From the NCBI GenBank assembly GCA_018881555.1, contig JACAXG010000049.1, forward strand, positions 5,889,553 through 5,953,552: a stretch of 64,000 nt of DNA. Reading direction: 5' to 3'. Source of the DNA: Amblyornis subalaris (lineage: Eukaryota; Chordata; Aves; Passeriformes; Ptilonorhynchidae). The translations under genes and the position numbers were made by a program. The notes under the pieces were generated by a model. It was not told the DNA's origin. It made no database searches and saw only the letters and a program-made list of their open reading frames with translations. Below are positions 1 to 13,385 of the stretch, piece after piece (within the stretch, counting starts at the first letter, position 1; every line of letters starts with the position of its first letter).

Positions 1-205
1 GGAAGAAATTCTTGGTGGAATGTGAGGGTGGTGAGGCTCTGGCACAGGTTGCCCAGATAAGCTGTGGCTGCCCCATCCCTGGAAGTGCCCAAGGCCAGGT
101 TGGATGGGGCTTGGAGCACCCTGGGATAGAGGAAGGTGTCCCTGCCCATGGCTGGGGTGGGACTGGACAGGCTTTAAGGTCCCTTCCAACCCAAACCATT
201 CTGTA
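1..205 (+). mobile_element. CR1 LINE 3' fragment
   Basis: Sense CR1 3' end from GAAGAAATTCTT through the GAAGCTGTGGCTGCC-type core to TTCCAACCCAAACCATTCTG. It continues off the left edge of the window. Confidence 0.9.
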
Positions 206-1644
206 ACCCCATGATATGATTTACTTTCCCCATCCTCCTACCTCGGGAGGGACATTTGCCTTGTCCATCCCCTGGGTCATTCCCTGATCTCCATGAGCTT
301 TCAAGGATGATGGGCAGGTCTTGCAAGGACACCAGCCAGCACTCTGGGTACCAGTGGATGGCACCTGTCAGGTCCCATGCACTTGTATGGGAGAAAGTTT
401 CTCGAGAGACCCTGACTCGATTCCCGTCCATCACTGGTAGATCCTCTCCTCCTTGAACCCTGTCTCTAAGCTCAGGGGCCTGGGAGACCTTCCTGGTGAA
501 CAGTGAGGCAAAGGAGACACTGAGTCCCTCATTCCCACCTGCATCAACTGGCATTAAATCCTCTCCCCCACTCAGACACATTTTCCTTGCCCATGTAGGT
601 GTAGAAACTCTTCTTGCTGCCTTTGACATCCCTTGAGCCCTCCTGATGCCACCTCTGCATGCCTGGGCCATGAGTCCCCATCCCTTCCTTGGCAGACTGT
701 CCCTGGCCTGGAGCTCCGTCCAGACCAGGCTGCCATTGGCTTCCACATCCCCAGACCAGACTTCCTATTTTTGTGAGAACTTGCGTTCAGTTTTGAAGAG
801 AGAAAATGTCTCAAGGCAGAGATTTCCTTCTCTGTTTAGACCTAAAAGCACATTGTGACCCTTGAATTTCTGCTTTCTTGTGGTATTGGATGAGCACCGG
901 GTCTTCAGCCTCTCACCTGCCCATTAACCCTGTCAAATAGTCAAGATGGTATTTGGATGAGTGTTCTCTTGTAAGTGGTGCTACTGAACCAGGAGTTGCC
1001 AGGTGAGAGTATTTAGAGCTGCCATGAATGTTTATAGAAGTCAAGAAGCCTAAGAAACTTTGCTTACACGTGAAAAAAGTTTTAAAAAGTGTTTATTCTA
1101 GAAGGCAGAGTTTAACTCTGATATGATTACGTGATGCTGTTGATATTCTGCAGGCCTGGGCAGACCCCTGGACATGTTTTCTGTGGCTGTGCATGCCAAG
1201 TTTAAGGGGAAATTAGTGAAATAAAGTCATTTATTTGTATACATTCTTGTCTAATGGATTCATCCATGTTTACCCTGTGAGCCACTCGGTAAACACCGAA
1301 ACCTGAGGAGAGCACAAGATATTGGTTCATGGCTTTGCGAAGTTCCTTTTCAAAGTAAACAGTCCTGTGCTGCTGCTTGGTGCACAACAGTTTGATTTCC
1401 ATTGTATGGAAAGGAGGTCTGGCCAAGGAGGAGGTGCTCGAGCACCAAACAGATTAAAGGATTAAAGGATTTTCTGTGCTCTGTTACCTTCCCTCTCTAG
1501 GGGAGGGAGTTCCTATAAATATTCGGCTCCAGTTCCTAGAGTTTTTTAATATGTGGCACTTGGATGATTCATATATTTTCATATACTTCTAGGCATGTAT
1601 TTCTTAGCTCCTCAGATACAGAGAATTGGTTAATTAATTAATTA

Positions 1645-1790
1645 AGGAGCTGTGGCTGCCCCATCCCTGGAAGTGTTCAAGGTCAGGTTGGATAGGTCTT
1701 CAAGCAACCTGGTGTCCCTGCCCAGGGCAGAGGGTGGGACTAGAAGAGCTTTGAGGTCCTTCCAACCCAAACCAGTCTGGGATTCTATGA
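1645..1790 (+). mobile_element. CR1 LINE 3' fragment
   Basis: 5'-truncated sense CR1 tail ending GGGATTCTATGA, preceded by a (TTAA)-rich stretch. Confidence 0.9.
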
Positions 1791-2226
1791 TTTGTGTCCT
1801 TGTGAGTGAGCACATGAGTGTGAATAGGAATTTCAATGAAGTCATTTTTCTGGTAACAAATCCTGTTATGAGAGAGTGTGGAGTCGCATCACTACTGCAT
1901 GACCGCTGCAACAAGATGTGGAAATCCATCCACAGCTGCTGATCCCAGCCACCCTTATTTCTCATTATTCCTGATGCTGGTGTTTATGAGAGCTCTTTAT
2001 ACAGAATTTCTACTCTACGGGAACGCTTGAAAGAGTTCCGTATTTTTCTTTGAACTGCAACAGACCCAAGCTGAAAGTGTTGGAATTCCCTGCAAATTGG
2101 AAGAGCTGTTGTTGACGTGCCATGTGTGACAGGTTTTTTTCTTGGCCGTACACCAGGACTGAGTCAGTAGTGTGGACAACAACAGAGAAACAATAGCAAG
2201 TGATGCGAAAGATCTTACTTCACTGG

Positions 2227-2247
2227 TGTGTGTGTGTGTGTGTGTGG
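2227..2247 (+). repeat. (TG)n microsatellite
   Basis: About ten TG dinucleotides. Confidence 0.9.
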
Positions 2248-3100
2248 TGGGGTGTTGGTCATTTTTCCAACTCAGAAACCAGTAATTTGTTTCAAAGGTT
2301 TTCTCTATTTCATGTCTGACAGAGATGACTCAGATGAAAATATTTCTTAAATTTCCCTTGGCAGGTTATTGCACAGTTTTATAGCCTGACACCATGAACA
2401 ATACTTCTGTGAACACGTTAAGCCCTTAAAAATACAGATTTGTGAAAGTTTTGTGTGAGCTAATGCGGGTTCTGTAACAACTTGGTGGCATAAATGGAAT
2501 TTCCTTGGAATATAGTCTTGGGGCTGTTCTCATCCAGGGAGGGGCTGTTGGGACAGAAGCAGACAAGTGTCCTTGCAGACGGAAGCCCCTGCACAGCACT
2601 GGTGTGGTGACGGTGTCACTGCTCATGTCCCTGCCTTGGAAACAGCTTTTGGGAGATCAGAGCAGCTGTGGCTGAAGATATTTAAATTTGTTGGTTCTTT
2701 ACCTGTGGCAGCAATTCTTATTTGCAGGATTTTCTTGTGCTCCCAGCCCGGGGTTGATGCTTTGCTGCAGCTCGTGTGGCTTCCATAGCATAAGGGTGAC
2801 CATACTGACTTGCATCTATTTACTGTTACTAATCAATGAATGGCCCTTCTCCCATTAATTCGACTAATTATTACATCTATTTATACTTTAGGCTTTGCCA
2901 TTACACCAAGATGTTGTGCAGCTTTACAAGTTGTGTGGAAGATGTCATCCTTTTGTTTCAGAATTGCATCAGGCGACTTGAAGAGGCCTCAAGCTGGGTC
3001 ATGAGCAGCAGTGACTACTCCAGTGCCAGTCACCTCCCAAATGCCACCTGGTCACATCCACATCATGGGCGAAGCTGTGGGCTGACCCCACGGGTGACCT

Positions 3101-3150
3101 GCTTTGAGCTGCAGGTTGGATCAGGCACCTCCTGAGGCCCCTTCCAGACT
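3101..3150 (+). mobile_element. Short CR1 tail
   Basis: About 50 bp resembling a diverged CR1 end (GGTTGGATCAGGCACCTCC...CCCCTTCCAGACTGG). Confidence 0.5.
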
Positions 3151-3200
3151 GGATTTTCCTAGAGGCCTGTTTCTCCCACCAGCTCTCTTCCAAACAATAC

Positions 3201-3290
3201 AAAACAGAGCAGAGCAGAGCAGGACGGAACAGAACAGAACAGAACAGAACAGAACAGAACAGAATAGAATAGAATAGAATAGAACAGAAC
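3201..3290 (+). repeat. (AGAAC/AGAAT)n pentamer microsatellite
   Basis: A run of pentamers shading from AGAGC through AGAAC to AGAAT and back, 37 bp before the SINE. Confidence 0.95.
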
Positions 3291-3326
3291 TAACTCAGAA
3301 TGGCACATTTCCCACTAACTTTATTA

Positions 3327-3452
3327 TCACAGAATATTCTGAGCCGGAAGGGACCCACAAGGATCAAGTCCAACTCTTCCGTGAATGGCCCTACTCGGAT
3401 CAACTCCAAAACCTTAGTGTTATCAGCACCGTGCTCTGACCAACTGAGCCAA
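3327..3452 (-). mobile_element. tRNA-Ile/CR1 SINE (TguSINE1-like)
   Basis: Read on the plus strand (antisense), it starts with the end of a CR1 tail (TCACAGAATATTCTGAG, then GGAAGGGACCCACAAGGATC). It continues at about 3384-3451 into a degenerate complement of tRNA-Ile(AAT), recognisable by GTTATCAGCACC and ACCAACTGAGCC. A tRNA-Ile head with a CR1 tail is the architecture of the songbird SINE TguSINE1. It is diverged and probably old. Confidence 0.75.
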
Positions 3453-4260
3453 TCTAATCTAATACAATCTAGTCTAATTAATATATCCCAGTGTCTCAGG
3501 TGCCTGCATCACTTTGTCCCTGGCATGTGAATTCCACACAGATGTTTTGTCTACCTCTGCAGGTTGGCCAGCAGCCAACATCATGATTGGGTCTCTTCGG
3601 GTGACAACCTGAGTTTTGCTGTCGTATTTCTGCCAGGCATGCAAGGCAAAGCTGATGGGGAAAAGCAGTTCTGTTGCCAAAACTTTTCTCTGAAGGGTTG
3701 TCCTGTCCTGACAGCATTTCTTCACGTAGACAGTGTTCGTGGTAACAACTAACCTGGAGAACTGCACACGTGTCATGGTGCCTGCAAGTAAATTCCTTCA
3801 GGTCTCTGATGGCTTCTCCTGATGATCCACCAAAGGAATTTTTCCTCTCTCTCATCAGTTTCAAAAGTTAGCCAGTCCTTGGTATTTCATTTAGGGATTT
3901 AAGCTCATGGAGAAGCAGTTATAGATTATTTCATTTCAGCCTGTGGGATGAGTGCACAGATGTCACATTAATACCAGTGCAATAGGGTTTTCCATCAGGA
4001 ATGAGAGCAGGAATATTTGAATGGGTTTCAGACTTTAGATCCAGACTTGCCTCATTGTGCTGAACTTGCTTACGCACACCTAAGCTGTCTGCTGGACAGC
4101 CCTGGTGTCTGCTTCTGGTGAAAGAAAGAGATTTGGGGCTGATGATTCACAGCAGGCAGAGAAATCGTCTGTGAAGGTGAAGCTTCTTTTAATTCAGACT
4201 CTTGACGTACACAATGCATGGAAATGAAACAGGTCAGGAGCAGTGGGTGACATTTACACG

Positions 4261-4280
4261 TGTGATGTAATTACATCACA
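4261..4280. promoter_or_regulatory. Perfect 20-bp palindrome with ATF-C/EBP-like half sites
   Basis: TGTGATGTAATTACATCACA reads the same on both strands. Each half contains TGATGTAAT, a match to the C/EBP-ATF composite consensus TGATGNAAT. Beyond it, CACG and CGTG continue the symmetry with a small bulge. Function unknown. Confidence 0.4.
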
Positions 4281-5133
4281 TACGTGATCCACTGCTCTCC
4301 AGCCTTCACAAACCTCCCAGGTGGCATTGTTAGAAGTGCTCTGGTGCTTGTTTGAGTTGTCACACAGTTTGTAACACATCCATACTCCTTATGATACGAG
4401 TGTTACTGCACTTTCCGTTTAGCAAAGAGTGGGGTGGCATTGGTTAAAAATATAACAGATAAACTACATTTTTTCCAGGTAATTATGACTGATTGGGGTC
4501 ACTAAAGGCTTTCTTTTTCTCGGATGGAAGGAAAAACCTTTGTTTGGAGTCCAAGCCAGGTCTGGGTGCGCTGCGCCAGCGCCGCGCCGCACTGAGCAGA
4601 GCAGCACATGGAAAAGCCATCCGCCTGTATCCCTGCCTTTCCCAGGAACTCACACTTTCTTCACCAGCCATCGCCAGATCATGTCAGAGCCCAGGAATTT
4701 AAAGAAAAAGCAAGAAAAGAAATCATTGCTGCTGTTCCAAAATGTAGAGTGGTGTTACGCCACTACTCCGGAGCCGGACAAAGAGGGATGGGGCTGGGAC
4801 AAGCTTTCCAGGCACTGAGATGCAACTCCTGGCTCTCCGAGCCTTTCACAAGGTCTTCCTAACCCCCATTTTGGAGCGTTTTGGCTGCAAATTGCAGCGA
4901 TTTCACTTTATTGGGATGCTCTCAGTACTTCTGGCTTGCAACAAGGTGATTATAATTTTCTTCTTTATTCTTCCCATAAAATGTTTCACTTTGGGTACTT
5001 TCTTCCTATGTGAGTGACAGCATTAATGCCTGAGAGGACAGAACAGTTTCTGCCTTCATAATTTTTATCTTTTTTGGTTATTCTAGACATTCTAATCCTT
5101 ATAAAAGCCAGGAAAGTTACAATTCCGTATTTG

Positions 5134-5182
5134 TAGAATCATAGAATTGCAGAATATCCTGAGTTGGAAGGGACCCAAAAGG
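5134..5182 (-). mobile_element. Short CR1 tail
   Basis: Antisense CR1 end (ATCATAGAATTGCAGAATAT, then GAGTTGGAAGGGACCC). Confidence 0.75.
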
Positions 5183-8166
5183 CTCATAGAAGCCCAGCTT
5201 TGAAGTAGTTCCATGTAATGTAAGGAGGAACCATGAAATTTTCATCTTATTCTGTCACTACCACCTGCCCCAGTCCATATTTCTCCCTCCTCTGCTTTAG
5301 TGTAGGTCACAGATGATTTAGGCAGCCATAGGAAGCTTTACAATTTCAGACAATTTTGGGAGATTTTCCAAAAATCCAAGGGTTTTAGACATCCAAGATG
5401 CTCTGAATCATCCTCTGTAGGTGCACAGCTCTGTCCACTGACTACACTGGGGAGAAAAGGTTCTTTTTTGGTCTTCTGAGTCACAGCTCCATTGTATTCA
5501 CAAAGCAGCCAGAGAAGACCAGACAGCAGGTGGGCCGTGGGTTTGCCTCCTTCCTCAGGGGGAAAGAATTCCTGGAATTTGTCAAAAGGAGCCCTGCTGG
5601 CCCTGACAGCCTGTGGGAAGTGAGTGGTCAGCAGCACAAACTGGGCTCACAACATGAACTCTTTATCTCGTGGGATGTGGTCTCTTAACAATGAGCAGAG
5701 ACTCTCCCAGCTGATCCCTGCACCTCAAGGATGGAGAGGCTATTTCAGACCCAGGTCCTTCCAGCCCCGTTCCCACCCCCTGCGGTGCTGCCTGAGGAAG
5801 ATCAGCATCAGCTGTTTTCCCCCAGCCTGAAGTGATTTCCCACCCACAATTAATTTTTCCATCTCCTTATGCAAACTCCTCTGTAATGCTTCCAGCCTCT
5901 TTGAAAGCTCAGCAGGCAACAAACACCTCCCACCAACCTTTCCACAAAACTCCTGGAGCACAGAGACTCCAGAGAGGAGGGTTTTGTTGCAGCTCCCCTC
6001 TGGCCTGTCCTGCTCAGCAAAGAGAACAGGACAAAGGCAGCTCCCAGCCCCCAGAGGGATGAAGGGCTCGTCCAGATGTTCTCTGCAGCTGGAAGATCTG
6101 CTGTGCTCATGGGGAAGTGATTACAACGCTCTTTGGGTGGTTTTTATCTGAAAGAGATTTGGTTCATCTGTGACACAAATGCATCTGTTAAAGAGCTGAG
6201 TTGGGCTTTGCCTTTGACTCCTGAAGAAGCTCCTCTAGAGCTCTGCTGGAGGAGAGGGGAGTCAGGACACATTGGAAATGGCAGGAGGGAGCACGGAGCT
6301 CTTCCATCCTCACCAAGGAGGTGCCTCCCTCTACCAGGCTCTTGGAGCAGCAGATCAATCCCAAATAATTTAATTTAAAGCTCCCCAGCAGTTCCAGAGC
6401 CAGTCTTGCTGCCAGGATCAGCCCCGCTGACTTCAGGCAGCAGCAGGTCCCTTATCTCTGGTTCTCCCCATCTGCCCTGGTGTCCACGTGCCCGTGGGTG
6501 ACATGCTTACCTTGGTGTCCTGTAGGGGTGTCCTTTGAGAGGTGGACAGGAGGTGCCAGGGGTTTCCTCACACTTGGGGCGTGCTGGGGGGACCCTCCCA
6601 CCGTGCTGTTCCCACCACTCACAGCTCCGTGGGGGAAGCTCCAAGGACATTGCATCCCATAAAGGGCTGAGTTTTGTTTCTATTCCCAAGGGTCTCGTAA
6701 CTCTGAGATCTTTTCCGACCCCGCAGGCACCCGAGTCTCCATTTTCTGTCAGACCACAGACTGCCCAGTTCCCTGTGTGGGACCACGCTGCCACTGGACC
6801 CTGCTCCGTGACTCCAGGCTTGGGTCCATGATTGGCTGGATCCCCCCAGCATTCCAGAGCTCTGCTTTGCCCCAGGCTCTGGGAGGGAGAGGAGGAGGGA
6901 GCCGTGGTGCCACAGCAGAGGCTGCACCCCTCACGTCCTGCTGGCCTGGGGTGCGTCAGATGTGCCACGTAGGGCTCAAAAGTATGAGCGGGTTGGTTTC
7001 TCTATCTTCACACGCCTTCTCAGGCTGACACAAGGGTCAGAACAAACAAATAAGTCAGTTTTTCCCTACCCAATTTAAATAAATTTGCTTCCCAGAGGCA
7101 CTTCTGCTGTGCTCCAGCATGACTTTTTGTGCTCGACAATGGCTCTGCTTTGCATACAGGGGGAATTTTGAAATCCTTCTCCTTGTCCCAGTTCATTTGA
7201 GGGCAGCATTAAATACCTTCAGCTTTTCCTTAGGCTTTCAAACCGCAAACAACTTGCACACACCATTTTAAATACTTTTTTTTCTGTGATAATTGAAGGA
7301 ATATCATCCAAGGGTTCAATCATATTTCGGCCTTTTGTTTCCTTTTAAAACATTATGGCCCTGGGAATACACTGTCCAGATGATGCTCTCTCTGCCAACT
7401 GGACCAAATAACTGTTCCAGGACTAGTGGTAGGAAGCAGAAGATCTGTCATCCTATGAAAATTTTCCCATTTTATGGCAGAAGAGAAATGGAAACACAAA
7501 GTTGCATTTTTTTAAATGAAAGGAAGAAATTGATGGGGAAAGAGTGACCCTGCAACAATGATTTTATTGGGAGTTAATGTACTTGCCTGGAGGTTTGATT
7601 CATTGCAAAAGCTGGTCCCAAGCACTGGCCCAAGAGCCTCCACAGCAGGTTCAACCTCTGATCTCTCTGGAAGATGGAGGGGAGGGGGAAGGTCTCAGCT
7701 GTGTTCTGACCAACACATTCCTTGCTAGACCTGAGGAACACTTCCCAAGGATACTTTAGTTGAACTTGGCTTGTCTCCAAAGTATCACCTTCCAACAAAA
7801 GACAGATTTGTCTGAAAATTTCCATGGGCTCAAGCTGAGACATTTCCTTGCTTCCCAGGGCACAAAGGAGGTGGAAATAAACTCGTGTTTTCTCTGGCGT
7901 GGCGGGGGGAGAGGTGGATTCCAGCTCTGAGTGAATGTGGCTCCACACGTCCGCCCCTTACTCATCGTGAGTCCACTCAAGATGCGTAATGTTATTAAGC
8001 AAAATAAACTTCCCCTTCAAGATGCTTTTCTTGGAGGCCAAGAAGAGTCCAGGACCCAGCTTGAGGAAGGTTCCAGAGGCGTTTCTGCAGCTCTGGCCGT
8101 GGCCACGACATCTGAACAGAGCAACTCCATCCTGTGTCTGCACACAGGGCAGGGGTCGAACAAGAC

Positions 8167-8210
8167 GGTCTTTAAGGCCCTTTCCAACCCAAGTCATTCC
8201 ATGATCCTAT
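8167..8210 (+). mobile_element. Short CR1 tail
   Basis: Only the last 44 bp of a sense CR1 end are recognisable (CTTTAAGGCCCTTTCCAACC, then ATTCCATGATCCTATG). Confidence 0.75.
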
Positions 8211-9037
8211 GGCTTTGTGTTTAAGGGTGGGGAGCTTAAGAATTTGGCTGGCCATGCAGGGACATTGTAAGGACATAGGGAATATTTAAAAAAAAAAAAA
8301 GGCAAAAATTAATTTGAGAGTAAAATCCCACACTGCTTTTCTAAATGCTACACTCAGCCAGGGGAATCTCAGCACTGCCCTCCCATGGATTTTTCCTATT
8401 GTGTTCACCTGTTATCATTTCTACATTTATTTATTTCAAAATTGGTTTCATTTCAGCTGTTCTGACTTCTGGCATCCTTGTGAAGTAGGGCTGAAGCTGT
8501 TTATCGCCTGACACGCAGTTCTTTATCTTAATAGGTCTGTATTTCCTTCAAACTTCACTTTATTCATTGCAACATTTCTATGTTATATTCTATTCTAAAT
8601 TAAAACTGTTCTTTTTCTTAGGATATATTTTTGCTCAAATACTAAACACATGTTCTTGTTTAAATACTAAACAAGAAGCCTGAAAGAGACCTTGTCATAG
8701 TCTGCAGAGGAGTATTTTAAATTATGAAGATCAAAACTTGGAAGACGTTTGTTATAACTTTGAATACTAGATTTGGAGACACACGCCAGCTCTCACCTAA
8801 AAAGCCAAAGCAGCTCTCCCTTTCCCCTAGGAATGATCACCATATTCCTTCTTAAAAACAGCCCAGAGGACAGGAGCTACATTTAGGGTGGGGGAGCAGT
8901 TTTATGGTAGAAACGAAGGAGTCCATAATGCTGAAAAAGCAGAGGCACCTCAGTCAAACTCATCATAGACTGACGAGTCTGAAGCTCCGGGGTGTGACCC
9001 CAGAGCTGCCCCTGTTTTGCTCCAGGGCATGAACCAG

Positions 9038-9082
9038 AGAGTTCCAGAGGTGCCCTCCAGCCTGAGTTATCCTGTGATTCTA
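9038..9082 (+). mobile_element. Short CR1 tail
   Basis: Diverged sense CR1 end with GAGTTCCAGAGGTGCCCTCC and TCCTGTGATTCTA. Confidence 0.55.
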
Positions 9083-11488
9083 CCACTGCTGGTTGTGTTC
9101 ATCCTTGCAGTAAAGAGGCAAAAATCTTCCTTCTTCTACTTCATTGCTACTGTAGGAAACCCATCCTGGTCCCTCCTCCCAGCTGATCCCAAGGTTTTCT
9201 GTCCCATGCTGAGATTGGCAGAGGTAGAAAACCCACAGCTGGAGTCCCTGCAGAAGTCCAGCTGCTCTCCTTCCGTGTCTCATAATAAATGCGACTCAGT
9301 CATTTTTAGGCCAACCTAAATCATACCAGGGTTTTCTGGAGAAAAAAAAAAGTGGGCTCCAAATCCAAATTTTCACAATTTTCACACTTTCACGCTCTTA
9401 AGATAGATTTTGGATTGGTAAAAACCAGCTTGATAAAATTAAAAAGCAAAATTTGCAGAAAAAATTTACTTTTATGATGTTGTTTTACAAGCAGTTGCAC
9501 TTTACTTCTTACCATCTTGGAGTCGGTGCCCTGTCAGGGTTACAAGCAGCAGGGAGGGGAAAGGAGGAGGGGGTTTTTTAGGGGACTCAAAGTGTGCAAT
9601 CATTAAATTATTTCTGATCAAACATCACCAGTGGTGTAGGCAGAACTTGATTTGAGGAGAATTGAGTGTGGCTGTGAACTGGGAGGTGGTGCTGGCTTTG
9701 TGCAAGTCAAACACATCCAGACTAGCCTAAAATCTGATGATGGATTGCTCTGTCAAAGCTTTATTGAAGTGTGTGCATTTATGGCCATTTAATAAAGAAT
9801 CTTATTCATAACCTCCCATGTTGCCTACCCATTCATGTGCTGATTCATGGGTAATGTCGCTTTTTTTTTAAAGGAAGGATCTGCCCATGAAAATGGAGCT
9901 AGAGGCAAGTAAATAAAAATTTTATTAGTCACTCAAGATGATTTACATGGCTTCCAGTTCCCCTAGTAAATTTTGTAGTTACTGAGAATGAGCAAAGAGA
10001 TTTAATGTGATAGGAAGCAGCACATCCTCCTCTCAATGTATTTTATTCTCAGACAAACTAGTACAAAATTGCTGAAGCCACTAGTTCCTCAGTTTTTGTT
10101 CCTGGTCTGTAATTGAAGAGGAAAAAAAAAAATTTACAAAATTACAAATTCTATTTTGGAATTTGGTCTTGTAGTGTCTGGCTGAAATCAGAAGTGATGG
10201 AAATCTCATGGGAACCTTTTCTAGGAAGCTTCCCCATCCATTTTTGCAATGTCAGGAGATGCAGACAAACTCCTGAGTTTTTCAGAACTCAGTTCTAAAT
10301 CTGATATACAGCACCAGAAGAGTTTTGCAGATTGTTTTAGAGCACTAAGCATGCCAAGGTGCTGGTTTTTGTCGAATGACACCGGCAGATTTTCAATCCC
10401 CTAACAAATTCCATAGGGAAGGGGCTTTGCACCTGTCTTGCCACTGCATCCACCGAAGATGGAGAGTGGGAAGTGCAAATGATGTTCACAGCAGCCCAAT
10501 GTCATGCAAATCATGTGCAACTTCACCAACGCCACCTCGACCGTGCCAGCTGAAGCCACTGGAGACCTGGCTGTTGGATAAACAAATATTAAGGAAAGTG
10601 GTGGGAAATGTGCACTTATTTGCAAAGAAGGTTTAAACAGAGTTATGAGAAATATTTGCAGCAAAGGGTGAATGAGGAAGTGACTTTGAAGAGGAAATCA
10701 ACTTTCTACAAAATCAGAAATCCTGGGGATTTTAATTCTCTATTCACAAAGCCACACATGAGAAATGGTTTTATTTTTGCTTCTGCTTTTAAAAATTTGG
10801 CTGTGAAACGCTGTTGACCTTGGCTTGCTGTAAACCATCGCCTGCCCTAATTTTTCTTCTGTTTAAAGTGATATTTTAACTGAAAAGCCTTACAGATTTG
10901 GCACCTGCTTCCTAAGTGACCCGAACACTTGCCTGCACTCTGGGGCAGGTGTGGACTTCAGTACCACACAAAAAACCTCCAGAGATGCTTTCAGAAGTGC
11001 CCAAGAAACCAAAGTTGCAGAAACCAAAACCCTGGGCTCTGCTGAAGCAGAGTCACTTTTCAAGGTCTCATCTCTCCTTGAGTGTTCTGATAACTGTTCT
11101 GTAGTTATGGGAGACATTAACTTCATGGAAAGTGTTCATATGCCCCTCAAATTTTCCTCAAAATGAGGCAAGCACCCTTTTTCTTTCTTCAGACCAAGGG
11201 AAAACACATGGAAACTTCACTTCAGTGTTTTATCCATGTCCACCTACTGAGATGGAGATTCAATTTATAATTGAGTGAAAACCATTCCTGATTTAGAGTG
11301 CAGGCTATGTAGAACATCCAAGGCTTCTTACTACACAATAATGCCAGCTTCCCTTTGGAATGACGTTAAATCCTTGTCCTGATCTATAAAAGGACCTTCC
11401 ACTTCATGGTCAGGCTGGGAAATCTTTTTTTTCGCATCCAGCCTGGGTCAGTTATGTCAGAAATATCTCACCTTTTGATGCAATTAAG

Positions 11489-11980
11489 TGGGGACAAAGT
11501 CTTCGAAGCAAAAGAAAACTCTTTATTTGTAACTTCAGATGAGTTGAGTATGTGTCTCTCCCATTGAGAGGCAAACACACATACCCCCTTCAACAAAATG
11601 GCAACTTTTATACCCTTTCCTGGCTGGGGGTGGTCCCTGTCCCCTTTCCCATTGGATGGGTACTCAGGGATTTACACTCTATCCCGACCGCCTACTCTTC
11701 TATCCCCTCCTCTCTCATCTTTCTTCCTTTTTGGTCCTGTCTTCAACCCTGCCCTTCCCCCAGTTCCCAACAGCACCCAACAACTCAAATGAAACACATC
11801 CAAACCACAGATAACAACAAATACGAGGCAGAACCAACAACTTTCATTCTTCTACTCAATAATTTGTTTGGGCTGCAGCAAAATGTTATTTCATCTCTCA
11901 CAGTTACGATGACAAACACTGAAACGCTTCACCTACCAAGCAGTGACAAGATGGTTCACTGTTGCACTGCCAGAAACACA
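11489..11980 (-). mobile_element. Solo-LTR-like element
   Basis: On the minus strand: CCAAT (11651-11655), TATAAAAG (11605-11612) and AATAAAG (11521-11527) lie in the order and spacing of an LTR promoter and R region, ending in TTTGTCCCCA at 11489. The U3 end is uncertain; a possible start TGTTTCTGG lies near 11978. No clear target-site duplication was found. No genes are attached. It could instead be a chance promoter-like cluster. Confidence 0.55.
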
Positions 11981-13244
11981 TCCTGAACTTGCCTGAAATT
12001 CTACCAATCCATTGGACACTTGGAAAATTCAGTCCATTTCTAATTTAAAAAGGTGCTTTTTTTTTTCCCTGCTTTCACTGAAATTCTCCATGGTGTAAAA
12101 ATCTCAGCTCTGATTTACTTGGAATGGTCTTTCCTTGCCTGCCTCTCTTGATGTAACAGCTCTGGCTGCGATGGCATCACCTCATGGAACATCCCTGCCT
12201 TATGTAAGAGCAGCTATTTCACCTCTGAGCCAGCTCAGCCAGCATTTGCTTTAATTAGTACCTACAACTGCTACTTAGCAACTCGGCCATTATTTGTCAG
12301 GCAGGATTAATTAATCTTGTCTAGGCAACAGGCTGGAAAGCCACAACTGCGAGGACATGGAGCTGTGTCAGCTCCCAGGGCAGGGTTTTGGAGGTGCTGG
12401 AGAACAGCCGTGTTTCGTTGCCCTGTCACGGCTCATTGAAGGGTTTTGGTGCTTAAAATCATATTAAAAGATCCTTTTGCTGGGTTTTTTATCCCGAAGT
12501 CATGATGCTTCACGTAGTCCTGGTTTCACCTCTCACCTCTGAGGACCTGCCAGCATAAATTCCCTGTTGGCTGAAGCCTGGATGACTTGCACAGTGTTCC
12601 CTTGGTGAATGCCTACGGAATAATTTCTTTGCCTAGATCTTCTAAAGGGCAAAGGAAGATGAGGCCATTCAGGGAACTGGCCTTCCCCAACCTCCACTGT
12701 GCTCAGTGGCGGGGCATTGCTTTCACTCTTTTGGCCATTTCAGGGTGTTTGTGTGGGTGTTTGAAAGGTTTCGTGTGCTCTCAGGGAAAAGTCGACCGCA
12801 AATGCGGCGCTTTTGGGGCAAATGAATGGGTGTTAAAATTCCCTGTCAGCAGGGCAGGTTTGGACAGAGATGCTCGCACACACCTACATCCACCACGGCA
12901 TAAGCCTGGGCTACACCTGGTTACTGTGAGAAAATAAAATACAGAGCAGGAATGCAGCTCCCACATTGTCTTGGAAGGATTTTGGGGTTTATCCTGAGAT
13001 GGAAGCACGAGCTACTACTTCGAGTTTGGAGGTGTTTTCCAACTTTACTGATTCTATGTTTCTATTACGTAAAGATCTGAGGCACTTGCAAGCAGGATGC
13101 TCCTGGTTGTGTGACACTTGGTGTTTTGCCAGTGCCCTTCTGGTAAGTGCCAGTAATTTAACGGAAAAAAAGAAAAATATATTGGGGTTGTAGTTGGTTA
13201 GAAGATGCAACATATTTTCAACTTTTTGTAGGTGCTCTGGGCTA

Positions 13245-13385
13245 GATAGAATCACAGAATCAGAATGGTTTGGGTTGGAAGGGACCTTAAAGATCATCTC
13301 CATGCCCCCTGCCACTTCCAGGTGTCCACACTGCTCCAAGCCCCGTCCAACCTGGCCTTGGACACTTCCAGGGATGGGGCATTGA
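13245..13385 (-). mobile_element. CR1 LINE 3' fragment
   Basis: Antisense copy beginning ATAGAATCACAGAATC and ending CACTTCCAGGGATGGGGC. Confidence 0.9.

Noticed and set aside
3384..3451. A functional tRNA-Ile gene
   Set aside because: Many mismatches in stems and direct fusion to a CR1 tail; it is the head of a SINE.
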